DNA of 64,000 nt. Source: Aphanomyces cochlioides. Lineage: Eukaryota > Oomycota > Saprolegniomycetes > Saprolegniales > Verrucalvaceae. Below are positions 25,808 through 34,926 of the stretch, piece by piece. The notes below the pieces were generated by a model, which saw only the letters and a list, made by a program, of their open reading frames with translations, was not told the origin of the DNA and did no database searches. Position 1 is the stretch's first letter. Each line of letters begins with the position of its first letter. Made by a program: the position numbers and the translations under genes. Where the stretch lies: contig JAHQRK010000019.1 in assembly GCA_019828595.1 (NCBI GenBank), positions 930,001 through 994,000 of the forward strand. Reading direction: 5' to 3'.

Positions 25808-26445
25808 TTAAGCTTAACATAATGTGGTTTGCCAGAAAATACTACTCATTTCTTTCATAAATCGTACAGAGTTCGCGGTACTTATTAAACATCACATTGT
25901 TTAATATCGCGTATTGAACTCGTACATCCAATGAGTTGAAACTTTGATACTGGGTAATACACCTGCTAAGTATCATGAAACACCCCTGAAGTGTTTCAAT
26001 CTACTCGCCGTAGGCCCACTATCAACAGTGGTACTCCGTCAAAAAAAGTAGCACCATCAGTTGCAATAGTGGTAACCAACGTTACACATTGTCCCCTTAC
26101 TGTAAAAAGTTGAACTATGGGGAGAGGATTTACTCGTCCAAAGTCAATATGAAAATACAGTAAAAACACACGTTTTAGCTGTCCCTGGCTGCTCTATGAA
26201 AATGTCCGGTATTTCGAGCCAAAAAGGCCCTACTTCGTAACATTCGCATATCGCGTCGGAATTCGCCTTTCGGAGTCCAAGCCTCTGGCCAGGGTATAGC
26301 TTAAAGTGGCAGAAAGGGCTCGTCACCCTACTGCACAGTGTGTTGACCGCTTATTCAGCGGCCTTTTCTGCCCGAGTGAAGCTATCCTAAGACATGCATC
26401 TCACCTTGCATCGTCCCAGAAAAACCCAATTGCCATGCATCTCGT

Positions 26446-27272
26446 GGCGCTCCTCCAAAGGAACCCCACTGGACTCTTTCAACCTGTATTAACGGACAAA
26501 TGACGAATTGATTTTGTATCCAGATAAAAGAATCGATTATCCAGATACACTATGAACTCCAATCTGACCCCACGAATGCGCGCCATTGAAAGAGAACCAT
26601 CCAATCCTTATACTTAGAATACACTATAAACTCCAATCTGACCCCACGAATGCGCGCCATTGAAAGAGAACCATCCAATCCTTATACTTAGAAATAGAAT
26701 ACCACTCCAGTTGAAACCCACTAAACACAAACAATAAGAGCCATTCACTTGTCTGGACATACATTTCGAAATTTGCAATAGACAGTCTATATGACTTGTC
26801 CTATCTCTCGGACTACACGTTCGACAGGGTTATGAAGGAAACAGTCAGCGAGTCAGCCGCTGTTGAATGGTGCATGAAAGTAAGTTGAAACTCCTGTTGA
26901 ATGAAACTCACAGTCAAATGAAGGTGTGTGGGAAGTACGTGTGAAACAGTACTTGAAGGCCATGCGAGGTGTTCAAACTGACGACCTCCAATCTTACCTT
27001 GATCAGTTCATGTGGCGAAGCAAAACGCAACAGGTAGTATGTATTTTAAAGGCTTAGTGATAGCTATTCGTAAAACCTACATCTAATACATGACAGCGTT
27101 CATTGCATTCCATGTCACTTTGTTCCGTCCAAGGAAATATCCATGGATCTTCGGATAATTATCCGGATATCCATGGATATTTCCTTGGATGTTTCCATGG
27201 ATATCCGGATAATTATGCGGAAGGTTTAATACAGGTTGAAAGAGTCCAGTGGGGTTCCTTTGGAGGAGCGCC
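26446..27272. mobile_element. 827-bp TIR element nested in Helitron copy B
   Basis: Inverted repeats of about 47 bp begin GGCGCTCCTCCAAAGG at 26446 and mirror at 27272. The 8-bp direct repeat CATCTCGT flanks the element (26438-26445 and 27273-27280) and is present once in the corresponding region. There is no transposase ORF. An 8-bp duplication fits hAT-type or similar MITEs, but the GGCG terminus is not the usual hAT CA start, so the superfamily is left open. It inserted after copy B formed. Confidence 0.85.
26545..26692. repeat. 74-bp tandem duplication inside the nested TIR element
   Basis: Two adjacent units, 26545-26618 and 26619-26692, differ at very few positions. Nearby (27135-27220) are several overlapping copies of the palindromic string ATATCCATGGATAT joined to CGGATAATTATCCGG-like sequence, which would fold strongly. 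Confidence 0.8.
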
Positions 27273-27404
27273 CATCTCGTCTTTGGCAGGTATTATTTTA
27301 AATAGTAGGACAATATTTTCATTTTGTATGTGGAATGATTATTAATATTATCGACAACTGCCACGTCCAGCATCATGGGTGCATGAACGAACTTGTCTCA
27401 AATT

Positions 27405-27560
27405 ACTCTTTTTTTGACTTGGCGTTTGTATGTAAAAATTGCTCATTTTGTACTTGGATAAAGTATATAAAAATTGCTCATTTGTTGACTTGGCGTTTGT
27501 ATGTAAAAATTGCTCATTTGTTGACTTGACGTTTGTATGTAAAAATTACTCTCGTACTTA
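27405..27560. repeat. AT-rich subterminal repeat at Helitron 5' end (copy B)
   Basis: The same modules as at 23320-23600 but fewer of them. It lies just inside the 5' terminus at 27601. Confidence 0.8.
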
Positions 27561-27601
27561 GTCTCGTACTTACGTGTTGCGTTAGAGCCTTAAGTAATAG
27601 A

Positions 27602-28824
27602 TTTCCAGTGACATCAATGTTCTCCAACAGTAACAAGATGTACTTGAACCACCACCGGGGAACGCCGCCAAGATAAAATAAGTGTCTGCGCACTGTTGAT
27701 TGCATCAGCAGAGAAGGACCATGGACAACAGACGAGACAGTAATTTCAACCTCGCGTGGAGCAAGCAAGGACATAGATAGTTGGCAGAATTTTGCGGTTG
27801 TTGAGCTCATGATGAATATTTCTGATACGTAATTGGATAAATGCAAATGCCATCCATTGCAGCAATTGTCGATTTGCTCCGTCTTTGTTTCTCCCAATTG
27901 GGATGTCATTCACATCTTTGATCGACTGGTAATCATCCACCCCAATGAAAAATTGTAGAGTTTCTTCAGGTGATGATAGTTCCATCTGTCACGAATAACC
28001 TCCAAAGCAGTTTTCAACCAAAGATCAGCGGCATTTTGAGGAAGGCAAACATCAAACCAATTACTCAATTCCATTCCATTGTCTTCGAGAAACAAGCGAT
28101 GCAACAGTCTCCACGAAAAGGAAGCTTCAATTGTCATCGATCGTTCAATCTTGTGAGGATTGTGCCCGTCGTAATAAACAACAAGTGCTCCAAGGCGAGG
28201 TCCGCGAATGTCGGCCAAATCAAAGATTGTTTCCCATTCTTCCAGCATACGTGATTTGCCGAGACCCGGTAATCCAGCGCACACTGGAATGACGTGGTTG
28301 GCTTTCGTCGTCTCAGTGTCGGGCGCAGCGATTTTTTTCATGCAGGTGGCGGCTTGTCTCAATGCCTCTTGTCAATTTGATTGCAAGGTTAGATGGGGAA
28401 AGGAAGTGGCGGAAATGTTGGAAGTTCGTGGTGTCTTTCATGTGAGCGTGAAGGAACTCCAAAAGGCCAGCCGGTGTCAATTGAATCGCTTCTCCCTTTG
28501 GTACAGCCGTTCCGACTGGAGCATTCGAGGCAAATCGTGGAGGAGCATCCGCAAATGTGAGAGCAGCAACATTGAGGTAATATTCTCTTGCCTCGTTCAG
28601 AGTATTCTCTGCATTCTCCACAAGACCTTTCAAAGATTCAAATGCTTGCCCAAAGTCCCCCGGATGACCATCCACCCAATTATCAAGCCTCTTCATCATC
28701 GCTGCCGAAGCTGCGTCAACCACTTACTTGACTCCTTCGTTTGAAAGCGGAAGCCGCACTTTGAGCACAACTCGGCGGATCCTGTTGACGCCTTGACACC
28801 GCATTTTGGACAGCACTTGAACAT
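27602..28824 (-). pseudogene. N-terminal half of zinc-ribbon/P-loop gene, split by Helitrons
   Basis: ATG at 28824 opens a zinc ribbon: two CxxC knuckles (CCPKCG and CSKCG) about 16 residues apart. After a frame change near 28740 comes a helical region (VDAASAAMMKRLDNWVDG), then the nucleotide-binding loop VCAGLPGLGKSRMLEEW, which resembles a Walker A motif (GxxGxGKS). Later blocks are LQFFIGVDDYQ, a possible Walker B-like strand, and RRHLFYLGGVPR. Frame changes near 28355 (one extra G would explain it), near 27980 and near 27760 are not explained by short introns. The frame at 27602 continues at 16235. I think it belongs to an expanded oomycete NTPase-like family, but the family name is not certain. 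Confidence 0.7.
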
Positions 28825-29263
28825 GTCGACTATTTTTCAGTTGTGCTGCTCTCGCTTGCTTCAGTTTGAACTTAACTTAGTCTCAAATGTAAGAAGATTG
28901 ACGTCGGCGGTGACGTGGCTCCGACTTTGGATCTGGGGGACGCCAGAATCCCCTGGCTTATGCAATCACTTTCACGGTTTCAGAGAGTAAGATCTTTCCA
29001 TGGAGCGTTTAGACAAGTCGACGAAAGGACACATTGGCAGAATCGAAAGCAATCATGGTTGAAAAGATCATCACGTTTCTAGTGTTGGAAGGACGAGATG
29101 TGCCGAAAGCATGCTCGTTGCGTCTTGCACTCATCCAAGACTCTTCGTCGCCTCCATGTGCCCAACTCCCAGTCGCTCGTGAGGCAACATCAACGACATG
29201 GATTCCATCCACGCCTCTGGTGCTCCAGGTACAGAAGTCTAGTGATATCGTCTTGAGAATGCC
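28825..29263. other. intergenic, no gene seen
   Basis: About 440 bases between the divergent starts of the P-loop pseudogene and the DZIP1-like gene. Frames of 77-94 codons exist on both strands here but show no family feature; they overlap the start of the DZIP1-like ORF and are treated as chance. Confidence 0.4.
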
Positions 29264-30061
29264 ATGAAGTTCCACTGGCCGGATGACTTGCACTTGCCTC
29301 TATTGTCTGTTGAACTCTGGGATTCCACGTCATCGTCGTTCGACAAGTTCATCAGTCGAGCGCAACGACCATGCGAAGAAGTCGAGAGTGCGTGGTGGGA
29401 GTTTCCACGTCGACAAACTATGCAACCAGCACTTCACATATCAATCTCCATCCAAGAAGCTCCTTCCTCCACGCCATTGCCAGTGCTGGATTTCGAATTC
29501 CGAGTACCGACGGACAGAATCAACTGGAGACGTCTGAATGAAGTCAACATTGGCGCGATCGTGCATAAGGTGAAATACTCTCTTTCTCCCGTGTTATAAA
29601 GCTTTAGAAACTCTACGATGTGCTCGAGGACTCGCTCGACATGATCATGTTTGGCGATACCACTGATGGTACGATGTAGCCTGTCAGATTGAAACTTGTG
29701 CTCGTCCGTAGACGAAAACGACTTGAACCCCGCGATGGTTTTGCTCCAGTTGACGTGTCAGTATGCGAATCATTGTCGGGTTACTCTTTCTCGCCGCACA
29801 ACGTCAGTGTCATCCCCGTCTCGTTTGCCATGACGACATTTCACGTATAGTGAGCTCACGACTCGATTGGAAGATATCCACAAGACAAAAGTATCTCTCG
29901 AGAAACGGAGGATCAATCGGACTGCGCGTCGGGACGGGCTTGTGCGTGAGCTAAATGTCCTGAAAGAGCAACTAGCTTCGTTGAAACATGTGGCTCGCCA
30001 CGACATTGATGCTGTCGATGACCATATCCAGCTCGAAGAAACAAACCATGGAATCATGTAA
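29264..30061 (+). CDS. DZIP1/Iguana N-terminal domain protein (short form)
   Basis: Exons 29264-29569, 29608-29668, 29712-29802 and 29851-30061 (introns 38, 43 and 48 nt) give 222 residues in frame. The diagnostic block is LDFEFRVPTDRINWRRLNEV, followed by LEDSLDMIMFG and QLTCQYANHCR, as in the DZIP1_N domain. A coiled coil follows (LEDIHKTKVSLEKRR through LNVLKEQLASL). DZIP1 proteins act at the basal body and in ciliogenesis, which would fit a zoosporic organism. Animal DZIP1 is over 800 residues and has a C2H2 finger after this domain; here the protein stops after the first coil. An alternative start is M at 29420, which would begin closer to the domain. Confidence 0.65.
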
Positions 30062-30270
30062 GGCTCCTTCCATCTAGATTGGATGGGGAACGTAGTTGCA
30101 TCGCACTGATCTCCGTAGCGGTGTCGATTTTCCCCCGGGGAATGTCATGATCGTCCATCGACTTCCTCGCGGATTAGTCTTGGCGCAATCAATTCCAACA
30201 AAGATCATATGGAGAAAAAATCTTTTTTCAAATGAGAATTTTATTGTTTTATTGTTTTCCAAAACTGTTC

Positions 30271-31071
30271 ATGAGACGATTGCTCATCTTGCAGTCAAGA
30301 AGTCATCGGTACTTCAGCGCCATGAAAGTCAACGCGGATTTGTCCAAGGCAGCGCTCGTCCACCACGACCAGATCACATACGTGCCATCTCCATCGAATG
30401 GCGTCTTCCGTGGTATGCTAGATCGAGATGGTGACGAAGTCGCTCTTGCAACAACACTTGTCCGATATGCTCCCAACTCAAAGTTCCCGGCTCATAAGCA
30501 TGATGCGGGCGAAGAGTTTCTCGTCTTGGAAGGCACGTTCAATGACAATGTCGGCACATATCCTACAGGCACGTATGTGCGTAACCCGGTACGATTTTGG
30601 CAACCACCTTGTCTTATTTGTTGCCTTCCAGATTGGATCTATCCACGCGCCCTCAATTGGAGACGATGGCTGCCTCATCCTTGTCAAGTTGCGATGGATG
30701 GTGCCTGAAGGCACTGGTGTAGTCGTTGACACAACCAAGACAAGCTCATCCAACAATGCCTGGACATCTCTTCCAGAGGGTGGTGCCGTCAGGTCGCTAT
30801 ACCACAACGAGAACACGGGGGAACGCGTTTGGTTCCTTCATCTACACGCTGGCGCTCGTGTGGAAAGTTTGGATGGATTCGAAGGTGGTGAGGAGATTTT
30901 CGTTGTGGATGGAAGTACGATGGCACGTCGACGCAATTGCTCAAGTACTCGTGGCTCCGCCTGCCTCCCGGCCGCACTGCCAAGACTGTTCTCCACAACA
31001 CGGCTCACGAAGATGTACGCATCTTTGTCGAGACTGGTCACCTACGCCGGTTTCTATCTGCGTCCTCTTAA
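30271..31071 (+). CDS. bicupin (ChrR-type cupin) protein with one frameshift
   Basis: Exon 1 is 30271-30588, then a 43-nt intron (30589-30631), then exon 2 to 31071. The leader MRRLLILQSRSHRYFSAM looks mitochondrial. The first cupin has KFPAHKHDAGEEFLVLEGTF, with the His/Glu metal ligands of the ChrR anti-sigma cupin class, then YPTGTYVRNP. The second cupin starts with RVWFLHLHAGARVE and GGEEIFVVDGS. After that point (about 30914) the frame shifts by one base; the other frame then gives the expected KYSWLRLPPG block and ends with the TAA at 31069-31071. As written, the original frame runs on to 31123 with unrelated residues. Either a single-base deletion has damaged the gene or the base is a sequencing error. 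Function is unknown beyond a small-molecule or metal-binding cupin. Confidence 0.65.
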
Positions 31072-31383
31072 TACGAAACTGTCAAGTGTAACTGGTCATA
31101 TCACCACATCAGGTTTATTATAAAAATAAAAACCAGGTTTTTAAAAATAAACCTGCTCTGCAAATATTTAATACATTGCTTTTAATATCCTGTACTCCAT
31201 AGTATATATTTAAATAGTATGGAAATAAACCTAAAAAAGGTTATTTAAAGATTGAAACAGAATAGCCTAGGTTTTTCTGACTTTAGGCGTTTTTGCGTAT
31301 CCGGATATTATCCGGATATGTACCGCCATATCTTTGAGCCAACAGTCACCAGATTTCCCGACAGGTGTGTGAGGTGTCGGAGC
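31072..31383. other. AT-rich intergenic region
   Basis: Contains repeated AATAAACC/GGTTTATT motifs in both orientations (31110-31245), which could form weak hairpins, and a TATCCGGATA palindrome near 31300. No gene is seen. It holds the presumed UNC119 promoter. Confidence 0.4.
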
Positions 31384-32175
31384 ATGCCGCGAGAAAGCTT
31401 CACGCCTGAAGATGTGTTAGAATTGGAAGCACCGACGACATGTATGTATCTTTCTGTCCTACCTTAGCTGACAACGCGCAGCGTTTCTGTGCCCAATGAG
31501 CGCAAACGTGTATGGCATTGACTTTCTCAAGTTTCAAATCATCGATTATGAAAGCAAGCGGAAAATCTTCCAGGTACGAGCTCGTTGAGGTATGTCTTCA
31601 GTTTAAAATTTGACCGACAGGTTGGACGAGATTGCCCAACTTCGCGTGCAGCGCCAAAGATTGACTATTCCCAACCACTCGATGAAGACGCATTCCGGAA
31701 GATTCGATACGAGTTTTCCGAAGACGTACTGCGTTTACCTACCATCATGACGTCGCTTGAATTCAGCGTTGGGCCCAAGGAAGTACACGGATTCCGCATG
31801 ATTGAGCGACACTACTTCCGAGATGAACTCGTCAAGTCGTATGATTTCACCTTTGGGTTCTGCATTCCAAGCAGCACCAACACTTGGGATGCAGTCTACT
31901 CGGTTCCATCTCTCGACGAAGACTTAATCGAAGACATGGTCGCGAATCCATATGCGACTGTCTCGGACAGCTTTTACTTTGTGGGCGATGAGCTCATCAT
32001 GCACAACAAAGCCGAGTACAAGTACATTGTCGAAGACCGTGCACAAGCCAAGCGTTCGTACTTTGACAGCGACGACGAGGGCGACAAGGACAGCAAGGGC
32101 GGTGCCATGAGTGAACGCAAAAGCGCTGGCGCCAAGGATGCCAAGTGGTCCAAGGAAGACGATTACGACGACTAA
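31384..32175 (+). CDS. UNC119: UNC119/PDE6-delta family lipid-binding chaperone
   Basis: Exons 31384-31441, 31482-31573 and 31621-32175 (introns 40 and 47 nt) give 234 residues. UNC119 folds into a beta-sandwich that binds myristoylated peptides and delivers cargo such as G-alpha subunits and NPHP3 to cilia and membranes. Visible blocks are FTPEDVLELEAPT, NVYGIDFLKFQI, LEFSVGPKEVHGFRMIERHYFRDELVKSYDF (split here as motif names: FRMIERHYF, FGFCIPSS, SDSFYFV, MHNKAEYKY). The C-terminus carries an extra acidic and Lys-rich tail after the usual end of the domain. The start at MPRESF was chosen because it sits just before the conserved block; an upstream in-frame M exists at 31318. It converges on the SET/MYND gene with 30 bases between stops. 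Confidence 0.93.
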
Positions 32176-32205
32176 GGCATGCATATGTATTGTACACTGG
32201 ATTAA

Positions 32206-32814
32206 TCAAAGGTTTCCGCTGTCTTGTTGGCAGTGCGTGCAAACGCATGTTAATCCGAATCGTTCGAGGAGGGAGGCCCGTTTGGCCGCGCGACTTGGTG
32301 GAGTGCAGCATTCTTCATCAGGGTCATCGCGGCCATCGTAAAACGAGCAAAGTTCTTCTCCAGCAGCAATGTCACGCCGCGCATAAAGCTTGCGATACGG
32401 CCCCGCTTCACGTTTCACCCAAGTGTTTGGTATGCAGGCATGGTTGACCAGCGATAAGATCGGCCCGTGAATGGCAACCGTTTCGTCGCTGGTTGAGTCT
32501 GACAGCGTGTAGCCAAACTGTTCAAGCATACCGCGTTGAGCTAACTCTCTCTTCGATATGTATTGAGACTTTTCCATCACGATAAGCTCGCCACGACGGA
32601 AGTTCTTGGTGGCAAAGAGGCCATTGCCACGACCAGGACTCTTTAGCATATCAACGTGTGGATTGGAAATCGCGACACAAATGGGCTTGTGGGCTTTCCA
32701 GATTTGTCGTTGGCACGCTGAGCTGCAAAAGCGCGCTAGTTTGCATTGGCCACACACGAGTAACTTGGCGCTTTGTCGATGGCATGCCGCGCATGTTTGG
32801 CTTGCGTCGCCCAT
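32206..32814 (-). CDS. SMYD-like MYND zinc finger/SET domain methyltransferase
   Basis: A single exon of 202 residues, short for the SMYD group (usually over 400). The MYND finger occupies residues 8-46 (CAACHRQ, CGQCKLARFCSSACQ, HKPIC). SET motifs follow: GRGNGLFATKNFRRGE, the NHxCxPN signature as NHACIPNT, GEELCSFY, and post-SET cysteines CVCTHC. In SMYD proteins MYND is inserted inside SET; here it comes before it. The enzyme would transfer methyl from S-adenosylmethionine to lysine; the target is unknown. Its start is 231 bases from that of the divergent kinase gene. Confidence 0.85.
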   Translation of the reverse strand: MGDASQTCAACHRQSAKLLVCGQCKLARFCSSACQRQIWKAHKPICVAISNPHVDMLKSPGRGNGLFATKNFRRGELIVMEKSQYISKRELAQRGMLEQFGYTLSDSTSDETVAIHGPILSLVNHACIPNTWVKREAGPYRKLYARRDIAAGEELCSFYDGRDDPDEECCTPPSRAAKRASLLERFGLTCVCTHCQQDSGNL

Positions 32815-33044
32815 CGCAATGTTGAACTGATAAGCTTATCCGGATAAGATTTCCCTGCAATTTTCAATAAGCAAAGGTGATTTCAATGAAATATATACAA
32901 GTTTGTAAAGGAAGGCTATTTTATACAAGCAAATCTTCAAGAGGCGCACTGTACAAGTCCCCCCTGAGCGGTCGTTGCTGCCGCCGCCGCTCGTTCTCTG
33001 CCCCTAACTGCATATGCACGCCGCGTTCTTGTAGGAATACAAGT

Positions 33045-34794
33045 ATGAAAGACCATCCTTCTCTGTCTCTGGAGGAACAAGACAGTCCAGCCAACCAAAC
33101 GGATTGGTACGACGAACTTGAAGAAAAAGCGAAAAGCATGGAAGATGCAACCCCCGTCTATCACAGCGGCCGAATCAAACGCTTGCGGCCAGCAACACAA
33201 GAAACCCTTTCACCTCTTACGCTCACACCCCGCGCCCCATCCCGACGTCATCGAGGAGGGTCACTCGACGATACGACTACTCAAGACAAATTCATGCGTC
33301 GGTACAGTGAGCAACCAGCAACCTCCGATCCAGACGAAATGATTCCACGCGACGCACCCTCTGCGACCTCAGCAGGATCTGCCCCATTTGTCTACGAGTT
33401 TTCGCTGTGGAAAAAAGGATCGCGCATATCTGTTCCACGAGACGTCATCGTACACCACGATGAGAATGGCAAAGGTGAATTTCATGCGTGTTGGTGAGTC
33501 ACACCAACATAGATGAACCACAAGTGGACCATTCGCAACAACTTGAGCGCGTGAGCCGAAATCTTTCGAGCTTGCGATTGAGCAATCAAGATGAAGAGAA
33601 CTTTTCGACTTCGCTGCGTGAGGCACGGTCTTCGTCCATGGGTGGGGGCATGTTTGAACTCACGCGATCCAATTCGCCGGACTTTTCGAAGTACCACAAT
33701 CGCTTCTTTGCAGAAGGGTAGACGTAGCCCTGGATCATATCTCAAGACTCTTATGCAGGAACCAAGGTCGTCTCGTGTGGAAGAAAGGAGAGCTCATTGG
33801 GGAAGGAACGTTTGGAAAAGTATTCAAAGCTCTGAACGCTCAGACGGGAGAGCTCTTTGCTGTGAAGCAAATTCAAGTGCCAAGCGACAAGAAGCATGCA
33901 ATGGAAGTCAAGATGCTTGCAAAGTTGGGGGAGGAAATTTCGTTGATGAAGGAATTGCGCCACCAACACATTGTGCGCTACAAAGGCACGGAGCGAGATG
34001 CCGATTACTTCTACATCTTCATGGAATACGTTCCCGGGGGATCAATAGCCAGGTAGAGAGGTTCACCAATTTGCAAATTTTTCATCCCGGACCAGCATGC
34101 TGGCTCAATACGATGTCTTCAACTTGGACCTGATTCGGAAATTCACTCGTCAAATCCTCCTTGGAGTAGAGTACTTGCACAGCAAAAACATCATCCATCG
34201 CGACGTCAAAGGTACATGCCAATACGCCTTGATAAGCACATTTTGTAGGTGCAAACGTCTTGGTGAACGAGCAAGGGGTCGCAAAATTAGCAGACTTCGG
34301 TTGCTCCAAGCAATTGTCCTCAGTGAAAACCACGAGCATGGAAGAGAGCTTGAGATCTATACGAGGGTCCGTGCCATGGATGGCCCCAGAAGGTAAATGA
34401 TACACAACCTTGATCCCTTAATGTATTCGTCAGTTGTCAAACAAAGCGGACACGACTTCAAAGCAGACATCTGGAGTGTTGGCGCGACTGTGATTGAAAT
34501 GGCGACAGCCAAGCATCCTTGGCCGGCAAATACAAATCATTTGTCTGTGATGTTCAACCTCGCGATCAATCCGACGAGTCCTCCGATTCCTGATTCGCTG
34601 CCTCCAGTTGGCAAAGCATTTCTCCAACGATGTTTCTGCATCGATCCTCGAGGTACTTGTGCATAACTGACGGCATAGGCGACGCTTCGGTAACTCTTCT
34701 AGAACGCGCAACAGCGACAGAGCTCCTGCGGCATCCCTTTCTCCAACTCAAGAAAAGCGCGCCTTTTTCTCGAAATTCGAGAATGGCACATTGA
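33045..34794 (+). CDS. STE11/NPK1-type MAP3K-like protein kinase
   Basis: Exons 33045-33474, 33513-33717, 33759-34052, 34096-34211, 34249-34392, 34434-34652 and 34703-34794 give 499 residues; introns are 37-50 nt. The N-terminal 210 residues are Ser/Pro/Asp-rich and presumably regulatory. The kinase domain has the glycine loop GEGTFGKVF (about 222), the VAIK-type lysine in AVKQIQV, HRDVKG (about 345), DFG (about 363), an activation loop with [24 protein letters not shown] and a C-lobe ending [18 protein letters not shown] and GSVPWMAPE are characteristic of MAP3K/STE11 kinases. It would phosphorylate a MAP2K; the pathway is unknown. The start at 33045 was chosen for its position after a non-coding-looking leader; the frame is open to 32877. 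It ends 132 bases before ClpB. Confidence 0.92.
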
Positions 34795-34926
34795 AAAATA
34801 GGCAGTCCTATTTTTGAAATAATTATTTAAATTCTTTACGAATTTGCACTGAAAATTCTGTATTTTATTTTATTGAGTATTTTTTACTGATCAACTTCAA
34901 TCTCCATTTTGCGGTGAAGAGCAAAG

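Larger units (their letters stand above)
23657..27601 (-). mobile_element. Helitron copy B, 3945 bp, internally deleted
   Basis: It has the same TC 5' end (27601 downward; host A at 27602) and CTAG 3' end (23657, hairpin at 23668-23685) as copy A. Only the 5' part (about 24299-27601) and the last 200 bp (23657-23858) match copy A. The Rep and helicase region is replaced by about 440 bp of unrelated sequence. A TIR element is nested at 26446-27272. It is non-autonomous, but both termini are intact, so it could move if RepHel is supplied by copy A. Confidence 0.9.

Noticed and set aside
31252..31383. Longer UNC119 N-terminus
   Set aside because: The frame is open but contains AT-rich intergenic sequence; the conserved domain starts at the chosen ATG.
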